From the NCBI GenBank assembly GCA_903916735.1, contig CAIWXX010000028.1, positions 62,001-126,000 of the forward strand: a DNA stretch of 64,000 nucleotides. Reading direction: 5' to 3'. Shown in pieces: positions 55,149 to 63,929 of this stretch. The stretch comes from an uncultured Acidobacteriota bacterium. Its GTDB lineage: Bacteria; Acidobacteriota; CAIWXX01. Position 1 is the stretch's first letter; each line of letters starts with the position of its first letter. Made by a program: the position numbers and the translations under genes. The notes under the pieces are model-generated. The model was not told the DNA's origin. It ran no database searches and was given only the letters and a program-made list of their open reading frames with translations.

Positions 55149-55363
55149 GAAATCTGTGCACAAAATGGCAAAAGTTGTGATAGGGCAGGATCGTGAATTC
55201 CTCTCAGGAAGCCAGGAAGAAAGGAATGCCGAAATGACTTATGAAACCACCGCTGGTCGATATGATAATCCGTTCCTGCTTTCATTTCTTCCAGCATTCC
55301 TGAGAGGTCCGGAGTCGCGGGTGGTGCGCCCACCATCTTTTATTCTGGCTCCGCCAGGTTAGG
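55149..55363 (-). repeat. Dispersed repeat family B, copy 3 (inverted)
   Basis: The minus strand begins CCTAACCTGGCGGAGCCAGA and ends CATTTTGTGCACAGATTTC, matching copy 1 along its length. The internal inverted pair (GGACCTCTCAGGAATGC.. and TTCCTGGCTTCCTGAGAGG) is well kept. It lies immediately upstream of the dipeptidase start, so it may influence that promoter. Confidence 0.8.
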
Positions 55364-55381
55364 ATACCAGGGGTTGCACAA

Positions 55382-56575
55382 ATGATACGTCTTCGAATCG
55401 CACATGCCGCCATTCTGCTGTTTTTCCTGCTTCGGGCGGCTGTTTTTGCACAGGTCATCGATGAACGCGCTCTGCGAATCCATCGTGAAGCGATCGTTGT
55501 CGACGCTCACGCGGATTCTCTGACACGCATCATTGATGCCGGCGACGATCTCGGTGCTCGCACCGACCATGGCGATATCGACATCCCGCGGCTGCGAGAA
55601 GGAGGCGTTGACTGCCAGTTCTTTTCGATCTTCGCCGCGCCTATTTTTCGCACGTACGGCTTCTTCAAGAGGTCCATCGACCTCCTGGATGTTTATCACA
55701 ATTTTGTCGAACGTTATTCGCAGGCACTCGCCCCGGCCCGCACGATCGCCGACGTCAGGTTGGCGGTTGCTCAGGGGAAGATCGCAACAATGCTCGGCGT
55801 CGAAGGCGGGCAGTCCATCGACAACGATCTCCACATTCTTTCGATTTTTTCGAGGCTTGGTGTCCGTTATATGTCTTTGACATGGTCGTTTTCGATGGAC
55901 TGGGCCGGATCGAGTGGGGAGGCTGCCGGGGAGAATCTCGGGCTGACGGCTTTTGGTAAAAATGTCGTTCATGAAATGAATCGACTCGGCATCGCCGTTG
56001 ATGTCTCACACCTGTCGGACAAGGCCTTCTACGACGCATTGGAAGCATCGAGCAAGCCGATCATCGCGTCGCACAGCAGTTGCCGCGCTCTGGCGGCTCA
56101 CCCACGCAATCTTTCGGATGATATGCTGCGGGCGCTGGCGGCCAGAGGAGGAGTCGTCGGGATTAACTACTATCCCTGTTTCCTCGATGATCGTTTTCGC
56201 AAAGATTTCAATGCACTGGAAGAACATCTGGCGCCACGCATCAAACAGATTCGCGATTCATACAGAAGCAGGCCGGCGCTAGGCTGGGCCGAACAGGAAA
56301 TTTTCCTGCGGCAAGAGTCGAAAGTTCTTCACCGTGTCTCAATCGGACGATTGGCTGATCATATCGAGCACGCTGTCAAAGTGGCCGGTGTCGATCATGT
56401 CGGGCTTGGATCCGATTTCGATGGAACCGATGCCCAAATCCAGGGGCTCGAAGACTGCTCCAAGCTGCCGGCATTGACAGCGGAACTACTGCACCGCGGA
56501 TTCTCTGAATCGGACGTAAAGAAAATCCTTGGCGAAAATTTTCTCCGAGTTTTTCAGGAAATTATTGGAAAATGA
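55382..56575 (+). CDS. Membrane dipeptidase, M19 family
   Basis: A 397-residue zinc dipeptidase (renal dipeptidase type). A signal peptide (IAHAAILLFFLLRAAVFAQ) makes it exported. Metal ligands: VDAHADS (HxD), MLGVEGGQS (Glu), DVSHLS and ASHSSCRAL (two His), GLGSDFDG (Asp). Normal length. It stands beside the peptide uptake operon but on the other strand, after repeat B. Likely cleaves external dipeptides. Confidence 0.95.
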   Translation: MIRLRIAHAAILLFFLLRAAVFAQVIDERALRIHREAIVVDAHADSLTRIIDAGDDLGARTDHGDIDIPRLREGGVDCQFFSIFAAPIFRTYGFFKRSIDLLDVYHNFVERYSQALAPARTIADVRLAVAQGKIATMLGVEGGQSIDNDLHILSIFSRLGVRYMSLTWSFSMDWAGSSGEAAGENLGLTAFGKNVVHEMNRLGIAVDVSHLSDKAFYDALEASSKPIIASHSSCRALAAHPRNLSDDMLRALAARGGVVGINYYPCFLDDRFRKDFNALEEHLAPRIKQIRDSYRSRPALGWAEQEIFLRQESKVLHRVSIGRLADHIEHAVKVAGVDHVGLGSDFDGTDAQIQGLEDCSKLPALTAELLHRGFSESDVKKILGENFLRVFQEIIGK

Positions 56576-56589
56576 TCGGCCTCTCGATA

Positions 56590-58530
56590 TCATTTCCATT
56601 CGAATCGAGCCTCCTGATTTCTGCGTGTTGAGATCCGTGCGCTGAAGGCGGAATTCGGCGCGTGCCCTACTGTCACGAATAGCCGCGGCTGGCCTCCCCA
56701 CGCCGGCTTGATGAGCCCCGGAGCGAACTCGATCACGTATGATCCTCCTTCCGGAGGCAACGAAATCGGTATGCCGACGGTCGCCGTCTGACCGGAACCG
56801 AAATCACCAGTTAATGCAGGTTGCCGGTGTTCGCATAGCTGAAAATCATGCTGCGCCAGCACGCGATAACTGATCGTCAATGGATAGTGCATGCCGGTGC
56901 GGCGATGACTGAACGTCGCTGTGCCCTGGTTGGTCATCGCAATAACAACAGTCAGGTTGGGCGCTTCGACGTGGCTCGGAAACTCCAGAATACGCAATCG
57001 TACGGACTGTCGAGTTTCTTTCGTTGTCGGAGGCGGAGCGCCATGATGCGGATCAACGATGGCTCCAGATGGTGGCGTCAGGAAAAAAAGTCCTTTGTGC
57101 CGTTCATACTGATTTCGAATTCTTTCGAAATAAATTCCTTCAACCCGAAAAATATCGGGTAGCTGAGCCAGGCTTTTGGAATCAATCAGAAGCTTCCGGA
57201 CGCTTCCATCCCTTGAAATGTAGGCGATCGGGAGCCATTGGCCATAGTCGAGATCTGCTCCTAATTGCCGCTCCGCGAAAATCTCAGGGTCTGGGTGATA
57301 GAGATAAGGGGCATGATCGAGTATGAAGGCGGCGAGAGGCTGCTGGGTGCCACCCGCATCAGAACGATCACCCGCAATCAGAACGAGTGCCTGAATGGCA
57401 ATTCCGGCTATCGCCGTGATCCCCAGGAGGCGATTGAATGGAAGATATTCCGCGACGAGCCAGGCGAAGATCGGCAGCGTCCACACGGCGTACCGCATCA
57501 TCCCGGCGCATCCGGAATTCCAATTGGCTGTCATCTCGCTGGTCACGATCATTGCGGCGAGTGTCCCACATGTCGCCAGGCCGGTTCGATTGAGTGTCAG
57601 GGCAATCCGAAGCACGGCCGCTGCCGCCAGCGCCAGAAGGAGAGGAGCGTAAGGGAGTATCCCCTGGTTGAAGTCAGTGAGGAAGCTCCATGTCCGCCCC
57701 CATGAGATGAAGTTATAGTCGGCAGCCCCTTTGGCGATGATGGGATTGGCGGTGCCGAATACGACATAAGAGAAAAGAACGGGGACGAAGGAAAGAAGTC
57801 CGGCCGCTCCCGCCGCAATTCCTGTCCTGATTTTTTTTTCGCCGAACGACAGCAGGACCATGAGTCCTGTCAGGAAAATAACCGGAGGATTCTGCATGGC
57901 GCCCAGTGAGGCCCAAACGGAGCCTTGCAAAAATCTTCGATGGCCGAGGTGGACCAGGGAGATCAAGACAAAAGCCCATGTCGCCGCTTCAGGATGCATC
58001 CAACACAGATACCAGAGAACCGGGCTGACTCCGGCGAAGCCTGTTAAAACCAATCGCTGGTGGATGGAAGAGCGGTTTCTAAAGAGGGCTGTGTAGAGGG
58101 CGACGAGAAAAATGAATGCGTTTGTCACCTGAAAAGCGGCCAGCTCATTTGCGGAAACGATCCGCAGGATTGCCTTCGCGGGAAGTGCCAGGAGGGAGTA
58201 GAGCCAAAAATGCTGCGAGTAGAATCGCCCGTCTTTGGAACGAATGAAAAAGCCGAAGGGATCCGGCAGCGAAATCTGATTGGCGCGGAGAAGAGGGGCC
58301 AGTTTCTCGACATCTTCAGCTCGCAGGTCCGGCGTGCCGTGATCGGACCAGGCTTGAAGTGTGTAGACGTATTCAAGGCTGTCGCCCGGATGGATTGGTT
58401 TTATGAAGAATGCGAAACCGGCGAGGAGGATGATACCAAAAAGCCCAAAGACAGCATGGTGCCAGGGTCGAGTCGCCGTTTGTCCGAGCCTGGATCTCTT
58501 CGATTGAATGCCGGGATTTGTTTCTCCCAT
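56590..58530 (-). CDS. Large membrane protein, GT-C-like N-terminus
   Basis: A 646-residue protein with about ten membrane helices between residues 28 and 390. The pattern GDSLEYVYTLQAW near the first loop and PDPFGFF, FYSQHFWLYSL resembles lipid-linked sugar transferase family proteins; a C-terminal soluble region of about 250 residues ends in a beta-rich domain. I do not recognise a specific enzyme. No neighbour gives the function. Downstream of the M19 gene, convergent. Confidence 0.6.
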   Translation of the reverse strand: MGETNPGIQSKRSRLGQTATRPWHHAVFGLFGIILLAGFAFFIKPIHPGDSLEYVYTLQAWSDHGTPDLRAEDVEKLAPLLRANQISLPDPFGFFIRSKDGRFYSQHFWLYSLLALPAKAILRIVSANELAAFQVTNAFIFLVALYTALFRNRSSIHQRLVLTGFAGVSPVLWYLCWMHPEAATWAFVLISLVHLGHRRFLQGSVWASLGAMQNPPVIFLTGLMVLLSFGEKKIRTGIAAGAAGLLSFVPVLFSYVVFGTANPIIAKGAADYNFISWGRTWSFLTDFNQGILPYAPLLLALAAAAVLRIALTLNRTGLATCGTLAAMIVTSEMTANWNSGCAGMMRYAVWTLPIFAWLVAEYLPFNRLLGITAIAGIAIQALVLIAGDRSDAGGTQQPLAAFILDHAPYLYHPDPEIFAERQLGADLDYGQWLPIAYISRDGSVRKLLIDSKSLAQLPDIFRVEGIYFERIRNQYERHKGLFFLTPPSGAIVDPHHGAPPPTTKETRQSVRLRILEFPSHVEAPNLTVVIAMTNQGTATFSHRRTGMHYPLTISYRVLAQHDFQLCEHRQPALTGDFGSGQTATVGIPISLPPEGGSYVIEFAPGLIKPAWGGQPRLFVTVGHAPNSAFSARISTRRNQEARFEWK

Positions 58531-58666
58531 GCGTTTCCAGTTGTTGCCGTTCAGTTCCTGTTAATGCAGGCATTCCGCCTGTTTTGCTCTATGCATGACG
58601 AGATGGCCGCAATCATCATATTGCGCCCTGCCGGCGACGCCTGCACCGCGCCAGCGCCTCTCTCTC

Positions 58667-59464
58667 CTATTTCATGATTGAAGAAGGCCATCCAAGAGGC
58701 AGTTCCGGCCAATTCAGCATCTGGATAAGGCTCTCCAGGAATTCTTCTCTTTCGCTTCCCGAGATGACGAATCGAGGCGCCGCCCAGATTACGCGCTTCA
58801 GAGTTTCCGGGGCTATTGTGGCATTAGTGGCCAGAAGAGCTTCCCTGATATCGGCGGGCAGTTTTTCGAGGAAGAGGCGCTCTCGAGCCGTTGGTTCACG
58901 TTCACCGGGTTGGAGTTGTTGCCGCACATCCTTGACGGTCACTTCGCGGAACCCGGAAGCACGGAGCACTTCTTCAGCGCGCTTTTCTTCTGCCGGTGAA
59001 GCGGCATAGATGGGTTCAAATTCGGCGAGAGTCACTCGAGGCGTCCGAACCCGATTGCTTGTGGCGATCGTGAAAAAATGCCCGTCGATTGCGATTCCAA
59101 TTTCCGCGATATACTCAGTGTCCGGTTCCGCCAGCAACCACCACTCCAGCGCCGGGCCGACCAGAAAGATAAAAGTATCCCGCGTGGCGATTCGGGTGAT
59201 CTGCAAAGCGATCTGGCCGTTCTTGAATCCAAGTTGACTAGCCTTCTGGCCGGTTCGCTCAGATCCGGGCCCGGATAATTCCCAGAAAAGGTAGATACGA
59301 TATGGATCCTGCACCAACATGCGGATCATATCGACATCGTAACCTTGAGGGAGTGGGAGGCCGTTATCGATGAAGATATTTTTGTTGGATTCGGATGCGG
59401 TGGTGGCGCTCTCCGCCGACGCATGATCCGGAGACTCCGCCGGAAAAAAGCCTCTATCTTCCAT
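58667..59464 (-). CDS. DUF4912-domain protein
   Basis: A 265-residue protein whose central part (MIRMLVQDPYRIYLFWELSG, then RIATRDTFIFLVGP, EWWLLAEPDTEYIAEIGI, NRVRTPR) matches DUF4912. The N-terminus is acidic and disordered; the last ~60 residues are helical. ATG at 59464 is chosen because upstream codons look non-coding. No ribosome site is obvious. Function unknown; it faces the chemotaxis-type operon divergently. Confidence 0.75.
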   Translation of the reverse strand: MEDRGFFPAESPDHASAESATTASESNKNIFIDNGLPLPQGYDVDMIRMLVQDPYRIYLFWELSGPGSERTGQKASQLGFKNGQIALQITRIATRDTFIFLVGPALEWWLLAEPDTEYIAEIGIAIDGHFFTIATSNRVRTPRVTLAEFEPIYAASPAEEKRAEEVLRASGFREVTVKDVRQQLQPGEREPTARERLFLEKLPADIREALLATNATIAPETLKRVIWAAPRFVISGSEREEFLESLIQMLNWPELPLGWPSSIMK

Positions 59465-59762
59465 GGAGCAGAAGCTTATCGTTCGACGTTTTAAAATGCA
59501 AGCTGAAGATGAGAGCGTGAAGCTTGGTGGGGGGAAATAGAGGGACGATGAGAGCGTGCATCCCACTCTCTGGCTGCTATTCCATAGCCCCTTTCTCTCT
59601 GATCTCTTGCTTCATCCCGGACCGAAGTCGAGATCGATTGCGCTTTTTTCCTCTGCTTCCGCGCTGGTCTTGAAAATGAGGCCAAAACCTCCTATGCTAC
59701 AAATAAGATTTTTAGTATATGAGCAACTCCCAAGAATCTCTCAAGAATATGACAGATCGTGA

Positions 59763-59951
59763 GAAGACGATAGGAGATTTGGGATTGCGGTTGATCGACT
59801 CCTTGGGCAGGAAGAAATTGTCATTAAGTCGCTCGGTGATTATCTCTGTGACATCAAGGGAATTGCCGGCGTCGCAATCATGGGTGATGGACGAGTGACC
59901 TTGATAACTGACACGGCACAGCTTCTGTCTCTCCTCCGGCATGCGGGATGA
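59763..59951 (+). pseudogene. cheA: CheA C-terminal (P5) remnant
   Basis: A 62-codon stretch after an in-frame stop reads RRFGIAVDRLLGQEEIVIKS, LGDYLCDIKGIAGVAIMGDG and RVTLITDTAQLL, the end of the CheW-like P5 domain of CheA kinases. Everything before it (kinase core, Hpt) is missing, and there is no start codon or ribosome site at the front. Its TGA overlaps the cheR ATG (ATGA), as for an intact cheA-cheR pair. A deletion has removed the 5' part. Confidence 0.75.
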
Positions 59952-60817
59952 GTACTCAGGCTTTCGGCACCTCCTCCTCTTCCTCCGCCGTTACTAACGA
60001 CGGGCTTTTCGAACTCCGTGATCTCATCTATGAAGCCTGCGGAATTTTCTTTCCCGACGGAAAACGCTATTTCCTTGAAAGCCGTTTTGCCAGGCGCATG
60101 GAAGCGGTGGGGGTTTCTTCTTATTTCGAATATCTGCGCTATCTCCGTCAGTCTCCCCAAAAAAACGAGGAGATGAAGAAACTGATCGAGGAGATCACGA
60201 CCAACGAGACATCCTTCTTCCGCAATATGCCGCAATTCCAGGCGCTGCAAACCATCATTCTGCCGAAGATTGTGGAGACAAAAGGAAAAGCCGGTTTTAA
60301 AAAGCTCAAACTCTGGTCGGCCGCCTGCAGCTCGGGGGAGGAACCCTATACACTCGCCATGATCCTCAACGAGAAATTGCCAACTCTCCTCGCGGGTTGG
60401 ATGTTCGATATCCACGCCACCGACATCAATGATCAAGTTCTGGCGAAAGCTCGCGAGGGTATCTATGGCGATTATGCCCTGCGTTCGACCGTCGATTACT
60501 TCAAAAATAAATATTTCACCCAACAGGGCCCAAATTACATCATTACTCCTAACCTGAAAAAGTACATCCGATTCCAGAACCTGAACCTCTATGATGACAG
60601 CAAAATGGTTTTTATGAAGGGATTTGATATCATCTTCTGCTGTAATGTTCTGATCTATTTTGACCAGAGCTCGAAAAAGAAAGTGGTTCAGCATTTCTTC
60701 GGCAACCTCAATCAGGGTGGATATCTCTTCATCGGACATTCTGAATCTCTTTACGGCATCAACAACGATTTCAAACTGCACCACTTTCCAGGTGGCGTGG
60801 TTTATCAGAAGCCATAA
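59948..60817 (+). CDS. cheR: CheR-type protein-glutamate methyltransferase
   Basis: A 289-residue SAM-dependent methyltransferase acting on chemoreceptor glutamates. N-terminal helical domain followed by the SAM fold: LWSAACSSGEEPYTLAMIL, ATDINDQVLAKAREGIY, and DIIFCCNVLIYFD. Begins in the tail of the cheA remnant. The downstream HDOD gene starts two bases after its stop. Confidence 0.95.
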   Translation: MSTQAFGTSSSSSAVTNDGLFELRDLIYEACGIFFPDGKRYFLESRFARRMEAVGVSSYFEYLRYLRQSPQKNEEMKKLIEEITTNETSFFRNMPQFQALQTIILPKIVETKGKAGFKKLKLWSAACSSGEEPYTLAMILNEKLPTLLAGWMFDIHATDINDQVLAKAREGIYGDYALRSTVDYFKNKYFTQQGPNYIITPNLKKYIRFQNLNLYDDSKMVFMKGFDIIFCCNVLIYFDQSSKKKVVQHFFGNLNQGGYLFIGHSESLYGINNDFKLHHFPGGVVYQKP

Positions 60818-60819
60818 AT

Positions 60820-61701
60820 ATGGATCAACAGAAACAGACGGCAATGGAGCTCCGGCTCGCCCAGCTCCCGGACCTGCCGACGCTCCCCGTGATCGTTCTC
60901 AAAATCGTCGAACTGATGAACAAGCCGGAGATATCCATCCTGGAGATCGCGAAGCTTGTTTCGGCGGACCAGGTCATTACATCGAAGATCATCAAGGTCG
61001 TCAATTCGCCCTTCTATGCGCTCCGGCAGGAAATCACTAACCTCCAGCATGCACTCACGTACCTTGGACTGGACAAAGTGAAGAGTCTCGTTCTGACCTG
61101 TTCCTTGATCACTCATCTGGAGGGCAAGGGCGGCGGCTTCAACATGAAGACTTTTTGGGAGCATTCTTTCGGCTGTGGGATTGTCTGCCGGATTATTGCC
61201 GAAAAGATCAAGGCGGGACCGGTCGAGAATGTCTATCTGGCGGGACTCGTGCATGATCTCGGGGAAATCGCCATCAGCACTGGGTTTAAGGCCGAGTTCC
61301 CGGCGATTTTGCGACTCGTTCAGACCGAAGGTTATTCGTTCCATGCCGCCGAGCAGGCCGTACTTGGGTACACACACTGCGAAGTGGGCGGTTGGCTGGC
61401 CCGCCGGTGGCGTTTCCCCGAGGATCTTGTCGATACAATGGAACATCATCACGACCCCACCAGCGCCACGACAGCTCCGACAACCGTTGCGATCGTCAAC
61501 CTGGCCGATCTCTTCTGCCGGGTCCGAAGCCTCGGTTATGGGTTTTTCGAGAACCTGGATGTGTCCTTCGAAGAGGAGCCCGGCTGGAAGATGCTCAAGG
61601 CGAACCATCCATCGCTCGACGGAATGGATCTAGAACGCTTCACGTATGAGCTGGATGAAAAAATGGAGGAAGTCCTGGCCCTGATCGCATCGGTGTATTA
61701 G
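60820..61701 (+). CDS. HDOD-domain protein
   Basis: A 293-residue HDOD protein (metal-free HD-related helical domain) covering about 10-215: LPTLPVIVLKIVELM, SADQVITSKIIKVVNSPFY, GLVHDLGEIAI. HDOD proteins are signalling adaptors near receivers and chemotaxis genes. Here it is second in the cheR-HDOD-receiver-cheX operon. No catalytic role expected; partner unknown. Confidence 0.9.
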   Translation: MDQQKQTAMELRLAQLPDLPTLPVIVLKIVELMNKPEISILEIAKLVSADQVITSKIIKVVNSPFYALRQEITNLQHALTYLGLDKVKSLVLTCSLITHLEGKGGGFNMKTFWEHSFGCGIVCRIIAEKIKAGPVENVYLAGLVHDLGEIAISTGFKAEFPAILRLVQTEGYSFHAAEQAVLGYTHCEVGGWLARRWRFPEDLVDTMEHHHDPTSATTAPTTVAIVNLADLFCRVRSLGYGFFENLDVSFEEEPGWKMLKANHPSLDGMDLERFTYELDEKMEEVLALIASVY

Positions 61702-61702
61702 G

Positions 61703-62113
61703 ATGACGCAACCCATCATGAACAGTGACAACGTGAAGAGGCTCATCAAGATTCTGGCTGTCGACGATTCTGCATTCATGCTGACTGCGATCACGAAGAT
61801 GATCCGCTCGGATCCGGAGCTCGACGTTGTGAGCACGGCGCGCGATGGATATAAAGCCCTCTTCAAGCTCAGCCAGACTCGGGTTGACCTGATTATCGGT
61901 GGTGTTAATATGCCTGATATGGACGGGTTGGAATTCGTCCGCAATCTGAACGACATGAAACTTGAACCTCCAATCCCCATTATTATGATCACAACAGAAG
62001 GAACAGAGTCCAAGGTTGCTGATATACTCTCGTTCGGGGCGATCGCCTGCATCGCCAAGCCTTTCACTTCCGACCAATTGAGAGAAAAGATTGGTAGGGT
62101 GTTCGCCACATGA
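61703..62113 (+). CDS. CheY-like receiver lacking the phosphoacceptor Asp
   Basis: A 136-residue single receiver domain. The acidic pair Asp21-Asp22 (AVDDSAF), Thr97 (MITTEG) and Lys119 (AKPF) are kept, but the phosphoacceptor position reads GGVNMPDMDG, that is Gly67 for Asp, codon GGT at 61901-61903, one base from GAT. Hence it should not accept a phosphoryl group in the usual way. It overlaps cheX by four bases if the first ATG of cheX is used. Confidence 0.88.
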   Translation: MTQPIMNSDNVKRLIKILAVDDSAFMLTAITKMIRSDPELDVVSTARDGYKALFKLSQTRVDLIIGGVNMPDMDGLEFVRNLNDMKLEPPIPIIMITTEGTESKVADILSFGAIACIAKPFTSDQLREKIGRVFAT

Positions 62114-62124
62114 GGAGGACCGAC

Positions 62125-62586
62125 ATGAACCCAACAATTCTCAAGGATCTCGTCGACTCTACATTGGAGGTCTTCTCCAAGATGGTCGCCATCCAGCTGG
62201 CGCCGAATCCGGAACTACGCCCTGAGGAGGATGTGCAAAAATGCCAGATCACAGGCATGATCGGCTTGGCGGGCAAATCCATGGGCATCGTCTCCGTCCA
62301 CTGCAGTCCCCGGATGGGCATGACCATCACATCCAACATGCTGGGCATGGATGTCACGACTCTGAACGACGACGTGAAAGACGCTGTCGGCGAAGTCACG
62401 AACATGGTCGCTGGGAACTTCAAGACCAAGATGAGCAAGAATGGAAAGTTATTTGATCTCTCCGTCCCCACTGTGATCGTCGGAGAAAAATACACGACCA
62501 AGACAATGACGGATGCGCCGTCTGTCGTGATCGAGTTCCAGTGGCAGGAAGAGAAGCTCTACGTCAAGCTGAATCTGAAAACGTAA
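62125..62586 (+). CDS. cheX: CheX-like phosphatase
   Basis: A 153-residue CheX/CheC-fold protein. The phosphatase motif E-x2-N is seen in VGEVTNMVAGNFK. CheX dephosphorylates CheY-P. ATG at 62125 is chosen for AGGAGG upstream; an ATG at 62110 overlaps the receiver stop. With the neighbouring receiver lacking its Asp, CheX must act on another receiver, bind the pseudo-receiver without catalysis, or be idle. Last gene of the operon; trxB is convergent. Confidence 0.88.
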   Translation: MNPTILKDLVDSTLEVFSKMVAIQLAPNPELRPEEDVQKCQITGMIGLAGKSMGIVSVHCSPRMGMTITSNMLGMDVTTLNDDVKDAVGEVTNMVAGNFKTKMSKNGKLFDLSVPTVIVGEKYTTKTMTDAPSVVIEFQWQEEKLYVKLNLKT

Positions 62587-62661
62587 CGATTGACGATCTG
62601 CTTGCAAAAGCGTTCCGGCGGATGATTGCTGCTTGGACGACGGCGGCGGCGGCGGGCGGCA

Positions 62662-63597
62662 CTATTTCAGAGCTGGAATCAATCCTGAATTCTCGAGCCA
62701 AAGCTCCACCGACATGGCGGCTGTGACTCCATCCCCGACCGATGTTGCGATCTGCCGGTAGGAGGCGCTGCGCACATCGCCCGCGACGAAGATGCCGGGC
62801 GCGGATGTGGCCATCTGGTGAGTCGCCAGTACAAAGCCGTTTTCGTCCAGTTTGACCAGAGGGCGGAGAAACCCTGAGTTGGGCGTCATTCCGATCGCGA
62901 CAAAGACGGCAGATAGGGCGATCTCGGATCGCTCGCCGGTCTTGACATTTTTCACCCGCACCGATGTGACCTCTTTTTCGCCGACAATCTCTTCGAGGAC
63001 CGTATTCCAGCAGAAGGAGATGTTGGAGGCGGCGATCGCGCGTTCTTGGAGAATTTGTTCGGCCCGCAGCTCGTCTCGGCGATGGATGATGTAAACCTGG
63101 CGGCAAAGATTTTTCAGAAAAATGGCTTCGGTGAGCGCTGAGTCGCCGCCTCCGATGACCGCGACGATTTGGTCCTTGAAAAATGCGCCGTCGCACGTCG
63201 CGCAGACCGAAACGCCTTTCCCCCAGAGCTCCTTTTCACCCGGGACGCCGATGTGGCGATGGCTGCTGCCCGTCGCGACGATGATCGATAGTGTGTGATA
63301 GGTTTCTTCCCCGGTCACGATCTCGTACCCATCGGCGTTGGGCCGCAGATCGTGGACTTCACCATAGGCCAATTCAGCGCCGAATTTTTGGGCCTGTTCC
63401 AGAAAAGTTTCCATGAGCCGGCCTCCCTCAGTCTGGAGGATGCCGGGATAGTTTTCGACGTAATCCGTCAGAAGAAGCTGGCCGCCCGTCGCAACCTTTT
63501 CCAGAACGAGGGTCCGGAGTCGGGCACGCCCGGTGTAGATAGCAGCCGCTAGGCCCGCCGGTCCGCCTCCGATGATGATCGTCTTGTAAATATCCAT
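62662..63597 (-). CDS. trxB: Thioredoxin reductase
   Basis: A 311-residue FAD/NADPH enzyme reducing thioredoxin. GGGPAGLAAAIY (FAD), CATCDG redox disulfide (CxxC), GGGDSA (NADPH), and GIFVAGDVR near the C-terminus are visible. Its start is two bases after the trxA stop, so the pair is one operon. Confidence 0.97.
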   Translation of the reverse strand: MDIYKTIIIGGGPAGLAAAIYTGRARLRTLVLEKVATGGQLLLTDYVENYPGILQTEGGRLMETFLEQAQKFGAELAYGEVHDLRPNADGYEIVTGEETYHTLSIIVATGSSHRHIGVPGEKELWGKGVSVCATCDGAFFKDQIVAVIGGGDSALTEAIFLKNLCRQVYIIHRRDELRAEQILQERAIAASNISFCWNTVLEEIVGEKEVTSVRVKNVKTGERSEIALSAVFVAIGMTPNSGFLRPLVKLDENGFVLATHQMATSAPGIFVAGDVRSASYRQIATSVGDGVTAAMSVELWLENSGLIPALK

Positions 63598-63599
63598 CG

Positions 63600-63929
63600 T
63601 TATGAGATATGCCTGTCGACCATCTTCGCCAGCTGTTCTTTGGATTGAACTCCGACGACCTGTTCAGCGACTTTCCCGTTCTTGAAGAGCAGAAGCGTTG
63701 GAATCCCACGGATCCCATATTGTCCGGAAACATTTGGATTTTCATCAACGTTGAGCTTGCCGACGACCAGCTTGCCAAGATACTTCTCTGCGAGTGCTTC
63801 AACATGGGGTACGATCATTCGGCAGGGGCCACACCAGGATGCCCAGAAATCCACCAGTACCGGTGTTGTCGATTTCAGGACTTCACCATCCCAGTTGTCT
63901 GATGTGAATGTTTTGACGTTCGCGCTCAT
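63600..63929 (-). CDS. trxA: Thioredoxin
   Basis: A 109-residue thioredoxin with [10 protein letters not shown] active site, the Pro in GIPTLLLF (cis-Pro loop), and KNGK. Reduced by the adjacent trxB product. ATG behind AAGGAG; the stop of the upstream gene overlaps (ATGA), so it is coupled to that gene. Confidence 0.97.
   Translation of the reverse strand: MSANVKTFTSDNWDGEVLKSTTPVLVDFWASWCGPCRMIVPHVEALAEKYLGKLVVGKLNVDENPNVSGQYGIRGIPTLLLFKNGKVAEQVVGVQSKEQLAKMVDRHIS

Noticed and set aside
59556-59762. 68-codon plus-strand frame before the CheA remnant
   Set aside because: It is in frame with the remnant but ends at its preceding stop; the sequence does not resemble CheA, so it is not the missing part in this frame.
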